This document shows, piece by piece, positions 26,901-36,520 of a stretch of 64,000 nucleotides of DNA; positions within the stretch are counted from its first letter, which is position 1, and every line of letters begins with the position of its first letter. Position numbers and translations under genes: made by a program. The notes below the pieces were generated by a model. It had not been told where the DNA came from and ran no database searches. It was given only the letters and a program-made list of their open reading frames with translations. Source of the DNA: Aureliella helgolandensis (GTDB lineage Bacteria > Planctomycetota > Planctomycetia > Pirellulales > Pirellulaceae); the NCBI RefSeq assembly GCF_007752135.1, contig NZ_CP036298.1, positions 5,394,001 to 5,458,000 on the forward strand. The letters are read 5' to 3'.

Positions 26901-28549
26901 AATTCTATCGAGACAGTGTCGCCGTCGGGATCAAGATCGTTAGCTAACAGCCCCTCAGCGGCAGGAACTTGTAACGTACGATTGGGAAGCAAATACTGGT
27001 CGGCAAGGGAGACGGGCGCGGAGTTCCCGCCGCCGGTACCTTCCGAGATGTCGATAACGGCGACATAGCCATCATCGTCGCCCGCGCTGTGGATGCCTCC
27101 CACCGCCGGGATCGTTGCCGATTCTTCGAACGAGCCAGCAATCACGAGCATCCCATCGGGGCGATGCGCAAGCCCCCTCACCTTGTCATACCTAGTCCCG
27201 CCATATTTGCGAACGAACGTGGGATTTAGCTGCGGATCCAACTTGGCAACGAAACCATCCTGCGCTCCGTCGGTAGTAGAAGTCAGGGATTCACCAGCAA
27301 TTTCAATGGTGTCGGAAAAATAGCCACCAATGAAAACGCCATCGCCAGTAGCCTCCACTGACGAAATAATGGCTACCGAATTGTCATCACCGATGCCAAT
27401 CGATTGTTGTAAGTTGCCGGCAAGGTCCAATGAAAAAACAAAATCGTCACCGAGAAGAGCGCTGCCGGTTCCGTCTGCTTGGTCAATCCCCAGGTCGCCA
27501 ATGAGATACAAATTGTCGCCATGGTGAGATAAGTATCCAGCGTACTGATTCATCGGCAATTCGTACTGGCGAGCGAACTCCACGTCAAAGGTCGTTGTCA
27601 ACGCGGCGAGAAAAATATTCCGACTTTGAGGGTTGGAAGCGATCACCGTCCCGTCCAGGGAAAGATCTCCATCGAACCCAACTGAAACGTATAAACGCCA
27701 CGCTGCGGGATCTTGCCCAGGGTTGACAAGCTCTAGGACGGGGCTTCCCAGGTAACCGCTGTTCAGTTGGTGGTAACCGAGAACTTGCCCATCGCTTGCA
27801 ACTTTCACGATCGCCCGCGAATCGCCAACAGGTAGTGCGGGTACGGTTTGGTTACCGATTGTCCCACCTTCCCGCATGATCTGGCTAAGATAGACGTTGC
27901 CTAACGGATCGACTGCTAGAGAGTCGTCGTCCAGCTTTCCGGTTTCGGTCAGCCCGAATCCTTTGACCCACTCAAAGTCACCGGATGTAGCATCGAGTCG
28001 CAAAAGGAATGATCCAAGCCCGCTGCCGATTTGGTGGACGGTACTGTTCGTGGTTGCGTCGTCGGGGTCGAAATCCCATAAATCATAGAAGTTGCCTGTG
28101 ACATAGACTCCGCCAGCGGCGACTTGCACATCTGCCGGTATCGCGTTTTGTGCACCCGGTTCGCTTCCATCCTGCCCCTTAGCGACTTGACTCCACAACA
28201 AGTTGCCAGCCGAGTCAAACTTTGTAATAGCCAGCCCATAGCCAGTTAGTGGCACACTGGCTAGATCTCGGTTGTCCGCATAGGTTGCATCAGGATCCAG
28301 GTCAATGGAACCTTCGAATCGCGACACGGCATAGACATTGTTGTTCTCGTCGGTTGCGACTTCGGCAGCGTAGTCGAATCCGGAATCACCAAACGGCTTG
28401 CCCCACCCCATGTCCGCTGCCAGCAGGAGTCTGCCTTCCAATGTCTCACAGAGCACTTTTCGTCGATGGCCCCTTAGCTCCTTTCGGAGCGTCGCTTTGC
28501 AATTCAATTTGCGAGAGGTCTTGTCCCAAATCCGCCGTAGAATCGCCAT
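23972..28549 (-). CDS. Giant secreted beta-propeller / cadherin-like / dockerin protein
   Basis: 1525 residues. Basic N-terminus with the export motif ETLEGRLLLAAD; residues ~45-510 repeat SBBP-like propeller motifs (ITKFDSAGNLLW, GSFLLRLDATSGDFEWVKGF, DGFVAKLDPQLN); a cadherin-like/VCBS domain follows (~512-605), then a jelly-roll-like domain (~606-765, VLFEDSFEVGTWNGKW), four more cadherin-like repeats (~768-1145, each with SEDxxVxxxVLxNDSDxDGD and NFNGSDSFxYTV), a domain with the H-type-lectin-like GWQTVNLAKNYNSAVIVA, and a C-terminal dockerin (DVNGDGYISPSDALQVIN, DTNGDGHVSPIDALLVIN). Surface adhesion or scaffold role inferred. It follows a kinase and ECF sigma gene on the same strand, 233 bp away. 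Confidence 0.9.
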   Translation of the reverse strand: MAILRRIWDKTSRKLNCKATLRKELRGHRRKVLCETLEGRLLLAADMGWGKPFGDSGFDYAAEVATDENNNVYAVSRFEGSIDLDPDATYADNRDLASVPLTGYGLAITKFDSAGNLLWSQVAKGQDGSEPGAQNAIPADVQVAAGGVYVTGNFYDLWDFDPDDATTNSTVHQIGSGLGSFLLRLDATSGDFEWVKGFGLTETGKLDDDSLAVDPLGNVYLSQIMREGGTIGNQTVPALPVGDSRAIVKVASDGQVLGYHQLNSGYLGSPVLELVNPGQDPAAWRLYVSVGFDGDLSLDGTVIASNPQSRNIFLAALTTTFDVEFARQYELPMNQYAGYLSHHGDNLYLIGDLGIDQADGTGSALLGDDFVFSLDLAGNLQQSIGIGDDNSVAIISSVEATGDGVFIGGYFSDTIEIAGESLTSTTDGAQDGFVAKLDPQLNPTFVRKYGGTRYDKVRGLAHRPDGMLVIAGSFEESATIPAVGGIHSAGDDDGYVAVIDISEGTGGGNSAPVSLADQYLLPNRTLQVPAAEGLLANDLDPDGDTVSIELLAPPSHGTIQISLDGSFSFTPNPGFVGNDSLTYRISDGELNSEPTTVSFEVFQEVVLFEDSFEVGTWNGKWVEDYQNDWFRSRQRATDGKYSAEVDGYANDATLTVSQPIDLSSVAVATLSFDWLIESGFDRGEYLRVDLFDGQAWAAAPGGFLYGNSDPENTWLTHDLELADKYFVEDFRFRFSAKVSSSSEDANVDNVRLVGLLQNDSNQPPVANNDSGLTSEDQAVLINVLANDSDPDGDAFSIASVTQPTFGAIVIVGGQVQYTPTANFNGSDSFTYTVTDTAGDLATASVDVTINSVNDAPVSVDDLVTTSEDTPVTFSVIENDSDVDGDTLSVRSISDGSNGTVTIHANNTLTYSPATGFFGSDQFSYSITDGYGGISTSNVQVTVVEQNDPPAANDDTAVTAEDVSLLLSVLSNDSDPDGDTLSIQSINQPANGVAAIVGGQIQYTPAANFNGSDSFAYTIVDTKGNASTATVDVAVTLVNDAPFATVDSYSQDQDTTLTIDAPGVLANDTDIDGDPLTAIVVAGPSSGALTLNADGSFAYTPDAGFVGSDSFTYQAIDAFGGSSGLVTVGLDVRMVARGPNLSHGNISSVTSGWQTVNLAKNYNSAVIVATPRYNTGSGPGVVRISNVTASSFDVRVDNAGATPFSGGVHFVAMEEGVYDVPGEYKVEAVRVDASTTSGKADGWKIGSQGYQQSYTSPVVVGQVMSTNDEDWSVFWSSSNRRTSPANSSSLNIGKHVGEDTDAARVRETLGYFVIESTNGGLIDGQAFTAGVGSDTIRGVGNGTFQYSAATPAGASTAVMSTAGMDGTDGGWAALMGSNPLSASGGTIALSIDEDQMRDSERNHTTEQVAYFVIGGPTGEGEASLHATPQITVYDPLDVNGDGYISPSDALQVINLLNSESTEEGDMARDTNGDGHVSPIDALLVINRLNANAAASVSNLSDAQAIDGYFGDLEDDEEETIFGFIQA

Positions 28550-28782
28550 GCTTTACTCCAAGTATTTCTTAGTGTTCTAGGCAGAGGCATAAACCGCACC
28601 TGCGACCTCCGCGTTCTGCCCGAATCGTGGGTAGCTTGGTCGCTACAGATAGTCCCGCACTAAATTGAAGAGCGGGTCGCCAAGCCGAAAAGAAATTTAG
28701 GGAATATGATCCTGCGAGGGGAAAAACGCTGCTGCCGGCCGCATCTTAGACCAGAGTTCCACGCCCGCACTCCAGGAAGCGT

Positions 28783-31700
28783 CTAATTGGCGTCAATGAG
28801 TTGTTGAGCTTCGGAAACAACATGCTCGAAGTTAGGCAGATTTTCTTGCTCCATGGAATCTGCTAAGTTGGCCACAGATTCTTCTCGATTGCCCAATTGC
28901 CAATGGGCCATGGCAATGAACAGCTTTAATGGAGCCTGGGCATCGCCTTTCGCCTCGAGGGCTTTTGTCACGGTAGCGATCGCATCCTCAAAGTTCCCGT
29001 TGCGGTACTGAGCCATGCCCAAGGTAGCTAGCAAATAGGCATCGACATTGCCTGAGTAGGCCTGAAGGGCCGTCCGTGCAAGCTGCAGGGCTTTCTCTGG
29101 GTCTCGCAGATCTTCCCTTCGCGCGTTGGAAAGCACACGGGCAAGATGTTGATGTGCCTCGAACCGGCCAGGGTCCCGTTCGATCGATCGTTCAAGCAAG
29201 TCGATCACTTCTGCCTCATCGATCGCATCATTGGGGAGAAAGTACCACAGTATCTTTGCCAACCCCAAAAATGTAGTCGCAGGCACATGATTGACATCTG
29301 AGCCAGGGACATCCAACTTGATTGCTTGCCGGTAGGCTTCTACTGCAGCTTTATGTCGCCCTAGGTGATGTAGAACCTGAGCTTCGGCGGCTCGGACGCC
29401 AGGAAGGCCAGTGTCTAGGCGAACCGCTTCTTGAATAACCTCGTGAGCAGTTTCTGGATCGCCGGCAATGCCAAGATAGACGCACAGAGTCATTAGCATC
29501 CTGGCTCGTAGGACGGGATCTTCCAAGCCATTGGGATCTGGAGCCCTCGATTTCTGCCAATAAGATTTGGCATTCGCAGTGTCTCCCTTAGAAGCGTTCC
29601 GGATTGCATGAACAAGGTCGGCCTGCGCGTTCAATCTCTTCATCTGTACAGTCGAACCTGCGACGTTTTGAGCTCCGTTGCTTTCTGACTCTGCCTGCAA
29701 TAGGCTCGCTTCCTGCCAGCCCGAAGTTTCGTCCAGCCCCCAGACGCCGAATTGTTTCAAGCGGGATTCGATGGCCTCCAAATTCCAAATATTTGTCTGG
29801 CCGTTCGACAAGGCCACCGCCAAACGCTTTCCATCACCAGAAAAACACGCCCTGGTTACGGTTGATTGCTCTCTAGGTAGACTGTACTGCACCCGTCCAG
29901 ACTCAAGATCGACTAGGCTCAATCGATCCGTCTCGGTATGGACGCACGCGAGCATTCGTTTCGTCGACACGGATAGCATCCCATCCGAAGTCAACTCCGG
30001 ACTCGTGCGTCGAATAGTATCCAGGCGAGTCCGACGAAGCACCTTGCCGGTTGGCCAATCCATCACCGCCAAGTCGGCATTCGCGTCCAGGAAAACAAGC
30101 TCTTCGCCACCGTCTATAAACTCCAAACTCGGATAGCCATATCGAGCGGTGCTAATCTTGGTGAGCCGGCTTTCCCCCAGCGTCCAGCGAAAGATCGTCG
30201 CTGATGGCCGCGGCTTGTCCCAGCACAGAATCGCGGCTTCAGTGCCAGAGGGATGGATCACCAATCCAGCAACGCGTCGGGCAGCAACTCTGAATACGTC
30301 ATTTGGCATAATCCTTAGACCTTCGGCGTCGCGACTAACGCTATAGGTTTGAAGCAGCCCACTGTTTTCCCAAACTCCTGGAGAATAGCCCCATCCCGCC
30401 GCGACCAGTTGACTATCGTCAGGTGTGAATGCGGCTGCAAAAGCCGAGTAATTGGTATAGAACTGAGATATCTTCTCACGGTCCTGATTGAGGACATAGC
30501 TTTCCCCCAAAGAATGCAATACCGTTAGCCGACCGTCGCCGCTGACCGCAATACGCTTGACAGCCCCAGTCTTGACCGAGTCACTCTTAAGTTCGCCACT
30601 CTCGGTGTCGAGTGTCAGCAGTTGCTCATCTTCTGATGCGATCTGCAGAGTCTGATCATCGCGCGACCAGCGCATGTCCGCGACCCCAGAAGCCGTTCCA
30701 GCGAGCGTCAACTTTTCTGGCGTCACACCAAACGACCAGGCCAATACCTCTCTACGCAGCTTCTGATCACCACTCCTTTTCGCATCAGAATACTGGACGC
30801 AAATTACCCGCTTGCCACTTTCGTCGAAGTAACCGTGCCTGATTTGTGAAACCGATAGCGACGCGATGCGTTTGCAATCCTCAATGGACCAAAGCTCAAC
30901 TCCCTTTCCATACTGTGTAGCTACGAACATCGGCAGTTTGGGATGGAAGTGGATATGCGAATAGCGATTGCCTCCGATGCGGACTTGTGTTGTACAATCG
31001 GGCAACGACCAAACGGCGAAACCATCGTATCCGGCGGCTCCGATGTATTTCTGATTGGTGGAGAATGCTATCTGGTCTGGTGTGGAAACTCTCAGGTCAA
31101 GGTTGCCGATCAAGGACGGCGCCGGATCCGCTTGCTCGAAAACGTTGATATCATAGTCAGATGACAACCTGTCGGGTTGATGCACGCTTGATGTAAAATA
31201 GCGTTTGCCCTTCCTTGGAGAGGTCGGGTTTTCGGCGTGATACTCGGGAACTTCTTCCGGCTCCAAGGATAAGAGTTGGTTGCCAAGCGGATCCCCCATC
31301 CCTTCCATCAGAATTCCACGCACTCGGAGACGGATCTCCTCGTTGCCGTCGACGGCCATTGCCTCTTTGAGCAATGGGTCAACCGTTTCGCGATAGCCGA
31401 CGGCGCCCGCCTCTTGTCGCGCACTAGCCTGTTCGACCAGAGCCTGAGCAAGCCGGACATTTGCCTTTTCCATCCGGTTCTTGGCATCATCGGCTAGTTG
31501 ATTTGCGTCGAGTCGTTGTTGTTCCTTGACGACCAAGAATTCCATTCGTTCGCTTGCCAACTTCTTCTGGCCAAACGCAAAGACAACTGCACCAATCGAA
31601 ATCGTGAGCAGAGCCATGAGTGCGGCTGCTGTCATAGCGAAGGCAATCCGATGGCGACGAATCGCCTTGGACATTCGATAACGCAAAGTCGGCGGGCAGG

Positions 31701-32967
31701 CCAGAACTGAACTACCGGCAAGAAATCTGTCGATATCCTCGGCAAACTCACTAGCAAATTGGTATCGGCGTCGACGATCCTTCGCCAGCGCCTTCAAAAC
31801 AACCCAATCAAGCTCTCCACTGATGAGTTTGAGCTCACGGGTTTCATATCGACGCTGGTCTACGACTGTTGGATCGTCACTTGCGCGCAGCGTGCTTACA
31901 CGGAAGCTCGGACGCGGAGGCTCCGATTCACAGACCAGTGCACGGAATTCCTGGATACCTTTTTCAGCAAGTGTCTCGCGAGTAAACGGTGTTTCGCCAG
32001 TGAGGAGCTCGTACAACAGAACGCCAAGTGAGTAGATATCACTGCGTGTATCGACGTCTTGTTCACTGAGCTGGATCTGCTCAGGGCTCATATAAAGTGG
32101 CGTGCCAATCATCTGACCAAAGGCGGTGTAGATTGTCGCGTCCGTCAATTGGCTGTGCAGCGCCTTGGCAACTCCAAAATCAATGACCTTCGCGATAGGC
32201 TGGTCGTCCCGTATGGTAACCAATACGTTGGACGGCTTAATATCCCGGTGGATAATCCCCTTGATGTGTGCATGTTGCACCGCCATGCACGTGTCGCGGA
32301 AAATTTTCAGCCGTGACGCCATTGGCATCCGTTGGCTGGTGCAAAAAGTCGTAATGGGGATGCCACGGATCAGCTCCATCACAAAATAGGGTCGGCCGTC
32401 TTCTGTGGCACCACCATCGAGCACTTTAGCGACATTGGGGTGATCCATCATCGCCAGCGCTTGGCGTTCAGCTTCAAATCGCGCCAGCACCTCTTTAGAC
32501 CCCATCCCAGGTTTGACAACTTTGATGGCAACTTTGCGACGCACCGGCTCGATCTGTTCGGCAACGTACACGACGCCAAAGCCGCCTTCGCCGAGAATTT
32601 CGCGAATGCGATACCGCTCACCAGGGATTCGGACCTTAGCGTAAGCAATCGAAGGCTCTTGGCCTGACTTGAGTGTAGGATCGAGCTGAGGAGCATTCTG
32701 GCGGCGTAGCTCAGAGGAAATCTTGTTTCGCAAACCGTCAGAAGCGCTCGGACCATCAAGTCCGCCATGATTGTCTGCGAGCAATTCGAGTGAAGCTGCG
32801 GCGCTTCGAATCCTGTCAGCGTATTCGGGGTACCGCGCGCAAGCATCCTCGATATCCGGGCGTCCATTCGCCAGCACTTGTTCGACGAAATCATCAATGA
32901 TCGAATCAATGATTCTCTCGGCGGTTTCATTGGCATTTGCTAGTTTTTGATCGTCATCCGAATGCAT
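28783..32967 (-). CDS. Transmembrane Ser/Thr protein kinase with WD40 and TPR domains
   Basis: 1394 residues from ATG 32967, chosen because AAAGAAG precedes it and the frame further upstream overlaps the sigma factor gene. Residues ~1-90 form the helical region common before such kinases; the kinase domain (~118-400) shows GEGGFGVVY, AIKVVKPG, HRDIKPSNVLV, KVIDFGVAKAL, GTPLYMSPEQ and DTRSDIYSLG. One transmembrane segment (~450-475, FAMTAAALMALLTISIG), a coiled coil, a WD40-like propeller (~590-1090) and TPR repeats (~1160-1390) follow. It lies 28 bp downstream of an ECF sigma gene, the classic planctomycete pairing in which the kinase is thought to control the sigma factor. Confidence 0.92.
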   Translation of the reverse strand: MHSDDDQKLANANETAERIIDSIIDDFVEQVLANGRPDIEDACARYPEYADRIRSAAASLELLADNHGGLDGPSASDGLRNKISSELRRQNAPQLDPTLKSGQEPSIAYAKVRIPGERYRIREILGEGGFGVVYVAEQIEPVRRKVAIKVVKPGMGSKEVLARFEAERQALAMMDHPNVAKVLDGGATEDGRPYFVMELIRGIPITTFCTSQRMPMASRLKIFRDTCMAVQHAHIKGIIHRDIKPSNVLVTIRDDQPIAKVIDFGVAKALHSQLTDATIYTAFGQMIGTPLYMSPEQIQLSEQDVDTRSDIYSLGVLLYELLTGETPFTRETLAEKGIQEFRALVCESEPPRPSFRVSTLRASDDPTVVDQRRYETRELKLISGELDWVVLKALAKDRRRRYQFASEFAEDIDRFLAGSSVLACPPTLRYRMSKAIRRHRIAFAMTAAALMALLTISIGAVVFAFGQKKLASERMEFLVVKEQQRLDANQLADDAKNRMEKANVRLAQALVEQASARQEAGAVGYRETVDPLLKEAMAVDGNEEIRLRVRGILMEGMGDPLGNQLLSLEPEEVPEYHAENPTSPRKGKRYFTSSVHQPDRLSSDYDINVFEQADPAPSLIGNLDLRVSTPDQIAFSTNQKYIGAAGYDGFAVWSLPDCTTQVRIGGNRYSHIHFHPKLPMFVATQYGKGVELWSIEDCKRIASLSVSQIRHGYFDESGKRVICVQYSDAKRSGDQKLRREVLAWSFGVTPEKLTLAGTASGVADMRWSRDDQTLQIASEDEQLLTLDTESGELKSDSVKTGAVKRIAVSGDGRLTVLHSLGESYVLNQDREKISQFYTNYSAFAAAFTPDDSQLVAAGWGYSPGVWENSGLLQTYSVSRDAEGLRIMPNDVFRVAARRVAGLVIHPSGTEAAILCWDKPRPSATIFRWTLGESRLTKISTARYGYPSLEFIDGGEELVFLDANADLAVMDWPTGKVLRRTRLDTIRRTSPELTSDGMLSVSTKRMLACVHTETDRLSLVDLESGRVQYSLPREQSTVTRACFSGDGKRLAVALSNGQTNIWNLEAIESRLKQFGVWGLDETSGWQEASLLQAESESNGAQNVAGSTVQMKRLNAQADLVHAIRNASKGDTANAKSYWQKSRAPDPNGLEDPVLRARMLMTLCVYLGIAGDPETAHEVIQEAVRLDTGLPGVRAAEAQVLHHLGRHKAAVEAYRQAIKLDVPGSDVNHVPATTFLGLAKILWYFLPNDAIDEAEVIDLLERSIERDPGRFEAHQHLARVLSNARREDLRDPEKALQLARTALQAYSGNVDAYLLATLGMAQYRNGNFEDAIATVTKALEAKGDAQAPLKLFIAMAHWQLGNREESVANLADSMEQENLPNFEHVVSEAQQLIDAN

Positions 32968-32995
32968 AGTGCACTTCTTTGCTATGGGACCAACG

Positions 32996-33637
32996 CTATT
33001 GGCTTTGCCCTTTATCAACCTGCTCATACAGCTCAGCAAAATCGGCCAAGGCTCTACGTTGTCTTGATTTCGCGGCCTCAGTCGACGTGCCTAGTATTTC
33101 CGCACATCGCCGCATTTCATGTCGCTCAATGAATCTTAACACGATGATCTCCCGAGCTTTTGAGTTGAGCCGGTCGAGTGTCTGACGAACCCTTGTTGTG
33201 CTTTCCTCTTTGATTGCAAGTTGAGAGGGGCTATCTAGCCCCCCGGGCACAAGCCGGATCAGCTGGCTCACTGACGCATCCGTCGCTGCTAAGTGTTGTT
33301 CGCGATACACGTTTCGCTTCTCAGCTCCACGATGCATTCGGTGCGCGTCGATAACACGCTCGCGTGCAATCTCACGCAACCAAGGAAATAGTGCGATCTC
33401 GGGTATTTCCGACTTATTTTTAAGCTTCTTGACCGCGACCATCCAGGTTTCCTGTACCAGATCCGATTCGCTAACCCGCCTAGCAACGAGTGGGTCTAGG
33501 TACGAACTAACGATTCTGTTCAGCGGCTGCGCATAGCGAACGCACAGACTTGCAAGCGCACCATCGTCGCCACCGAGATACCGCCTTAGTAACGAGGAAT
33601 CGGAATCTTCGCAGTTATTCTGGTCGCTCGAGTCCAT
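32996..33637 (-). CDS. ECF-type RNA polymerase sigma factor
   Basis: 213 residues, sigma-70 region 2 (~20-90: YLGGDDGALASLCVRYAQPL, DLVQETWMVAVKKL, FPWLREIARERVIDAHR) and region 4 (~140-205: RVRQTLDRLNSKAREIIVLR, RCAEILGTSTEAAKSRQRRA). This is the planctomycete ECF group that is encoded next to Ser/Thr kinases. It directs transcription of a small regulon; which genes is not known, though the large secreted protein downstream is a candidate. It is the first gene of a three-gene minus-strand module, the kinase following after 28 bp. Confidence 0.9.
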   Translation of the reverse strand: MDSSDQNNCEDSDSSLLRRYLGGDDGALASLCVRYAQPLNRIVSSYLDPLVARRVSESDLVQETWMVAVKKLKNKSEIPEIALFPWLREIARERVIDAHRMHRGAEKRNVYREQHLAATDASVSQLIRLVPGGLDSPSQLAIKEESTTRVRQTLDRLNSKAREIIVLRFIERHEMRRCAEILGTSTEAAKSRQRRALADFAELYEQVDKGQSQ

Positions 33638-34268
33638 AGTTTGCTGCTTGCAAGAACGAAAAAGAGGCCTTAGTTATATCCCGTAAGCCTTTCTCCCGCG
33701 GGTCTCAAGAAAACAAAGAATTATTGAACTCCATTCGATCTTGCCAAACATTGGACGATCCACGGTCTCGAAGACTCCTCCGAATCGACCAGCGTTGTCG
33801 CAGACCGCAGCAGTTGCGTTATGAATTCGATAACAAAATTTCCCCAATCATTTCCAATGCTCCCAGGCAGCGGTTCGCCCCCTAGCAGGCCGCGGCATTG
33901 GCGCAATCAGCCCCATTCCCATTCGCGATCTGTCCGATCTCAATGGCCCTTGACGGTTACGACACGGTGCTGGAATTGCAGCGGCCACGGCAGCGGATCG
34001 GCAGCCCCCTGGGAGCTCTGGTTGCTGAAGTAGTTGAGGCTGCCCCCAAGCTCCGACATCATCTCAGATTTAGATAGTTGACGCTTCAATATTCGTCACA
34101 CGGTCGTCACCAATCGTTTATCCGGTGAACCTTCTTCAATTTCGGCTGGGGCCCTACAACCAGTTCGCAGGGTTGCGTGCTCCAGCAAGAACTCTAGGAT
34201 CTTGTCTACTGGGGCTGAACAATGTGACTCCTGAACTGTCGTTTCAACACACCCGCAAGGAATGAATA
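33638..34268. other. ~630 bp without a confirmed gene
   Basis: Upstream region of the divergent ECF module and the 34269 gene. A plus-strand stretch at ~33885-34076 has coding-like pieces in two frames (GIGAISPIPIRDLSDLNG, then MALDGYDTVLELQRPRQRIG and GALVAEVVEAAPKLR), suggesting a frameshifted remnant, but no family is recognised. Confidence 0.4.
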
Positions 34269-34814
34269 ATGCAACGAATACTATCGATCACACTGGTTTG
34301 GTTGGCTGCCTCCTCGGCCATGGCGCAGCAATACTCAGACATCAAGCTGAATCCAGGTGAACGAATTATTGCAATCAATGGAGTGCCATACACCGGAGGG
34401 GTCGTAACAGCGGCCGCCACTGCGACGAGCGGCTCAGGCGTGACGGACAGCAGCTTGCACGAGAACGAAGCCACGAATATCGTTGGCCAACTGGTTCAAA
34501 CTGGACAGCCGTTCAGCCATACGCCTGGTGCGACGGCGTTGCAAAAAGCAAACTACGAACGACGGCTCCAAAGACAGGGGCCACTGCTGCCTGACCCTCA
34601 ACTGCAACAGCTAGCATTGGAGAAGGCAACCATTGCTGCCCAACGTCGCCATAAGAATCATATTGGCGGATCGCTGGGTGGGGCAAGTTGTGAAGGCGTG
34701 GCCCACACTGCAGGACGATTTCTCGCTTGCTGCCTGGACAAACCTGGCACTCATGGCGGGGCTGCGATGGTGCAGGGTGCCGATGGGTGGTACTGCTGCC
34801 TGCTGGTCAGATAG
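34269..34814 (+). CDS. Small secreted hypothetical protein
   Basis: 181 residues. Signal peptide (1-19, SSAMAQQ), a low-complexity middle (~20-115), and a ~55-residue C-terminal domain beginning GGSLGGASCEGVA with a cluster of Cys and ending QGADGWYCCLLVR. A similar C-terminal arrangement is, from memory, found in other small secreted planctomycete proteins of unknown function; I could not check this. ATG 34269 is preceded by CAAGGAATGA. Downstream, 234 bp later, is the IS256-family element. Confidence 0.65.
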   Translation: MQRILSITLVWLAASSAMAQQYSDIKLNPGERIIAINGVPYTGGVVTAAATATSGSGVTDSSLHENEATNIVGQLVQTGQPFSHTPGATALQKANYERRLQRQGPLLPDPQLQQLALEKATIAAQRRHKNHIGGSLGGASCEGVAHTAGRFLACCLDKPGTHGGAAMVQGADGWYCCLLVR

Positions 34815-35047
34815 CCATCGATCGCTGCGCTGTCGTAGCATTGCCTGTGACTCTAGACTTCACGATTTGGAACAATTGTAAAAAGGTGCTGACGAGTCGC
34901 TGGCAATCTAGGCAATTTTCCGCAACCAGATTCCGGACACCGAAGCGAACCTGCTTGTTAACCCGATTCGTCCGGGAGAGCAGAGAGCGTGAGCATTTTG
35001 GGCTAGATTGGGTCCAAGTCGACGGATGGGTGGCGTGGCAAAATCGT

Positions 35048-36520
35048 GGAAGCGTCCGAATCGTTGTTAAAAGTTGAAAGGTGGTCTCCCAGAAGGCAAT
35101 ATATTGCCTTCTGCATTTTCCAATTTACGTCGGTTACCGCCGACGGGGAGACCACCATGACTGAATCTAGTTTGTTGCGCGAGCTTGGGCAAGTTTCGAA
35201 CGCTGAAGTTGGCGAAGTGTTTCGCGAATTCTTACGGGGCTCGATCGTGAAGATGGCCTGTGAGGTAATGGCTGCCGAAGTGGCTGAACTGTGCGGCCCA
35301 AAGCATGCCCCGAGCGATTGTCGGACCTATCGAGCTGGTAGCGCCGCGGGCCGCATCTTGGTCGAAGGGGAACGGGAGTCGGTGACGCGTCCGCGAGTTC
35401 GCGAGCGTCAGGAGGCGGGTGGAAGCCGCGAAGTGGAGCTGATCAGCTACGCCTCCGCCAACGATCCTGAGCAGCTGGAGAAGGCTGTAATTCAAGCGTT
35501 GATGTCTGGGGTAAGCACTCGTCAGATGTCTGTAGTGAAGCCGAAGTCGCCAGGCGTAAGCCGCTCGAGCGTCTCGCGTCTATGGCAAGAGGCGGGAACA
35601 CGATTGATCGACGAGCTACGCAGCCGTGATCTGTCGGGGCATACGTGGTGCATTCTGATGCTCGATGGTATCCGGCTAAGCTCAGACCAGACGGCAGTGG
35701 TTGCTCTCGGTATTGATTCTGAAGGCTGCAAGCATGTGCTCGACTTTGCGCTGGCAGTAGTGAAAATGCCGTTGTATCCAATGAATTGCTGGCTCGCTTG
35801 GCCCGTCGCGGCTTTACTTGCTCGCAGCGATTACTGGCAGTCCTGGATGGCAGCGATGTGCTTCGCAAAGCGGTCAAGGAGCACTTCCCCGACTCGGTCA
35901 TCCAACGCTGCTTAGTTCACAAGGAACGCAACATTCGTGGCAAGCTATCGAAGCGTCATACGGGTGAACTCGCTCGGCTGTTTAGACGACTCCGTAGCGT
36001 GCAGGGTTATACCGCCGCACAAGAGGTCGTCGGCGAGCTAGAGGCATTCCTTGAGCCTCTCAATGCCGAAGCGTTTAAGAGCCTTCATGAGGCCGGTGAG
36101 GACCTGCTAGCCCTTCACCGACTCGAAGTGCCAAACACGCTCCATCGTTCACTGCTAAGTACCAACGCGATTGAGAACTCCTTCCTGAACACGCGTCGCC
36201 GCTTGGGGCGTGTAACACGATTCCGAGCCGACACGGATCAGGCGAGTCGCTGGCTGTCCTACGCACTGCTTGAGGCCGAAAAGGGGTTCCATCGAATCAG
36301 CGGCCACAAGGAACTACCTAAGCTGATTGCCGCCCTAGCGAGAGAACACGCGGCTACACCAACAAAGCCGCCGTCGGGGCCCGTGCCGTCGCCTACGGCT
36401 CCGGCGACGGCACGGGCCCCATCACTTTAGTTCCATCACCTGTTTGATCCTTAAGACCTTTTCCAGTACCCTTTAGCCAGCGAGACCACCAACAGTTTTA
36501 ACAACGCAAGGGACATCCCC
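35048..36520 (+). mobile_element. IS256-family insertion sequence copy 2, near full length (~1473 bp)
   Basis: The left end (GGAAGCGTCC ... CGTTGTTAAAAG ... GGTGGTCTCCC from 35048) is an imperfect inverted repeat of the right end (GCGAGACCACC ... GTTTTAACAACGC ... GGACATCCCC to 36520). Between them lies one transposase frame, interrupted by a frameshift. The copy at 13617-14514 matches its right part. No identical 8-9 bp target duplication is seen at the borders. The right end cuts into a minus-strand membrane protein gene. Confidence 0.85.
35157..36430 (+). pseudogene. IS256 (Mutator)-family transposase, frameshifted
   Basis: Starts at ATG 35157 (MTESSLLRELGQVSNAEVGE) after a GGGGAGACCACC leader and reads to ALAVVKMPLYPMN, where the sequence CTGGCAG (around 35752) has lost one G relative to CTGGGCAG in copy 1. 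The right frame then continues from ~35756 through ARLARRGFTCS, DGSDVLRKAVKEHFPDS, QRCLVHKERN and STNAIENSF to the stop at 36428-36430. About 425 residues would result from a repaired frame, within the normal IS256 range. Not active as written unless the frame is changed during expression. Confidence 0.85.

Noticed and set aside
35046-35156. Upstream extension of the second IS256 transposase
   Set aside because: The frame is open into the left terminal repeat, but the native start is ATG 35157 judged by the IS layout.
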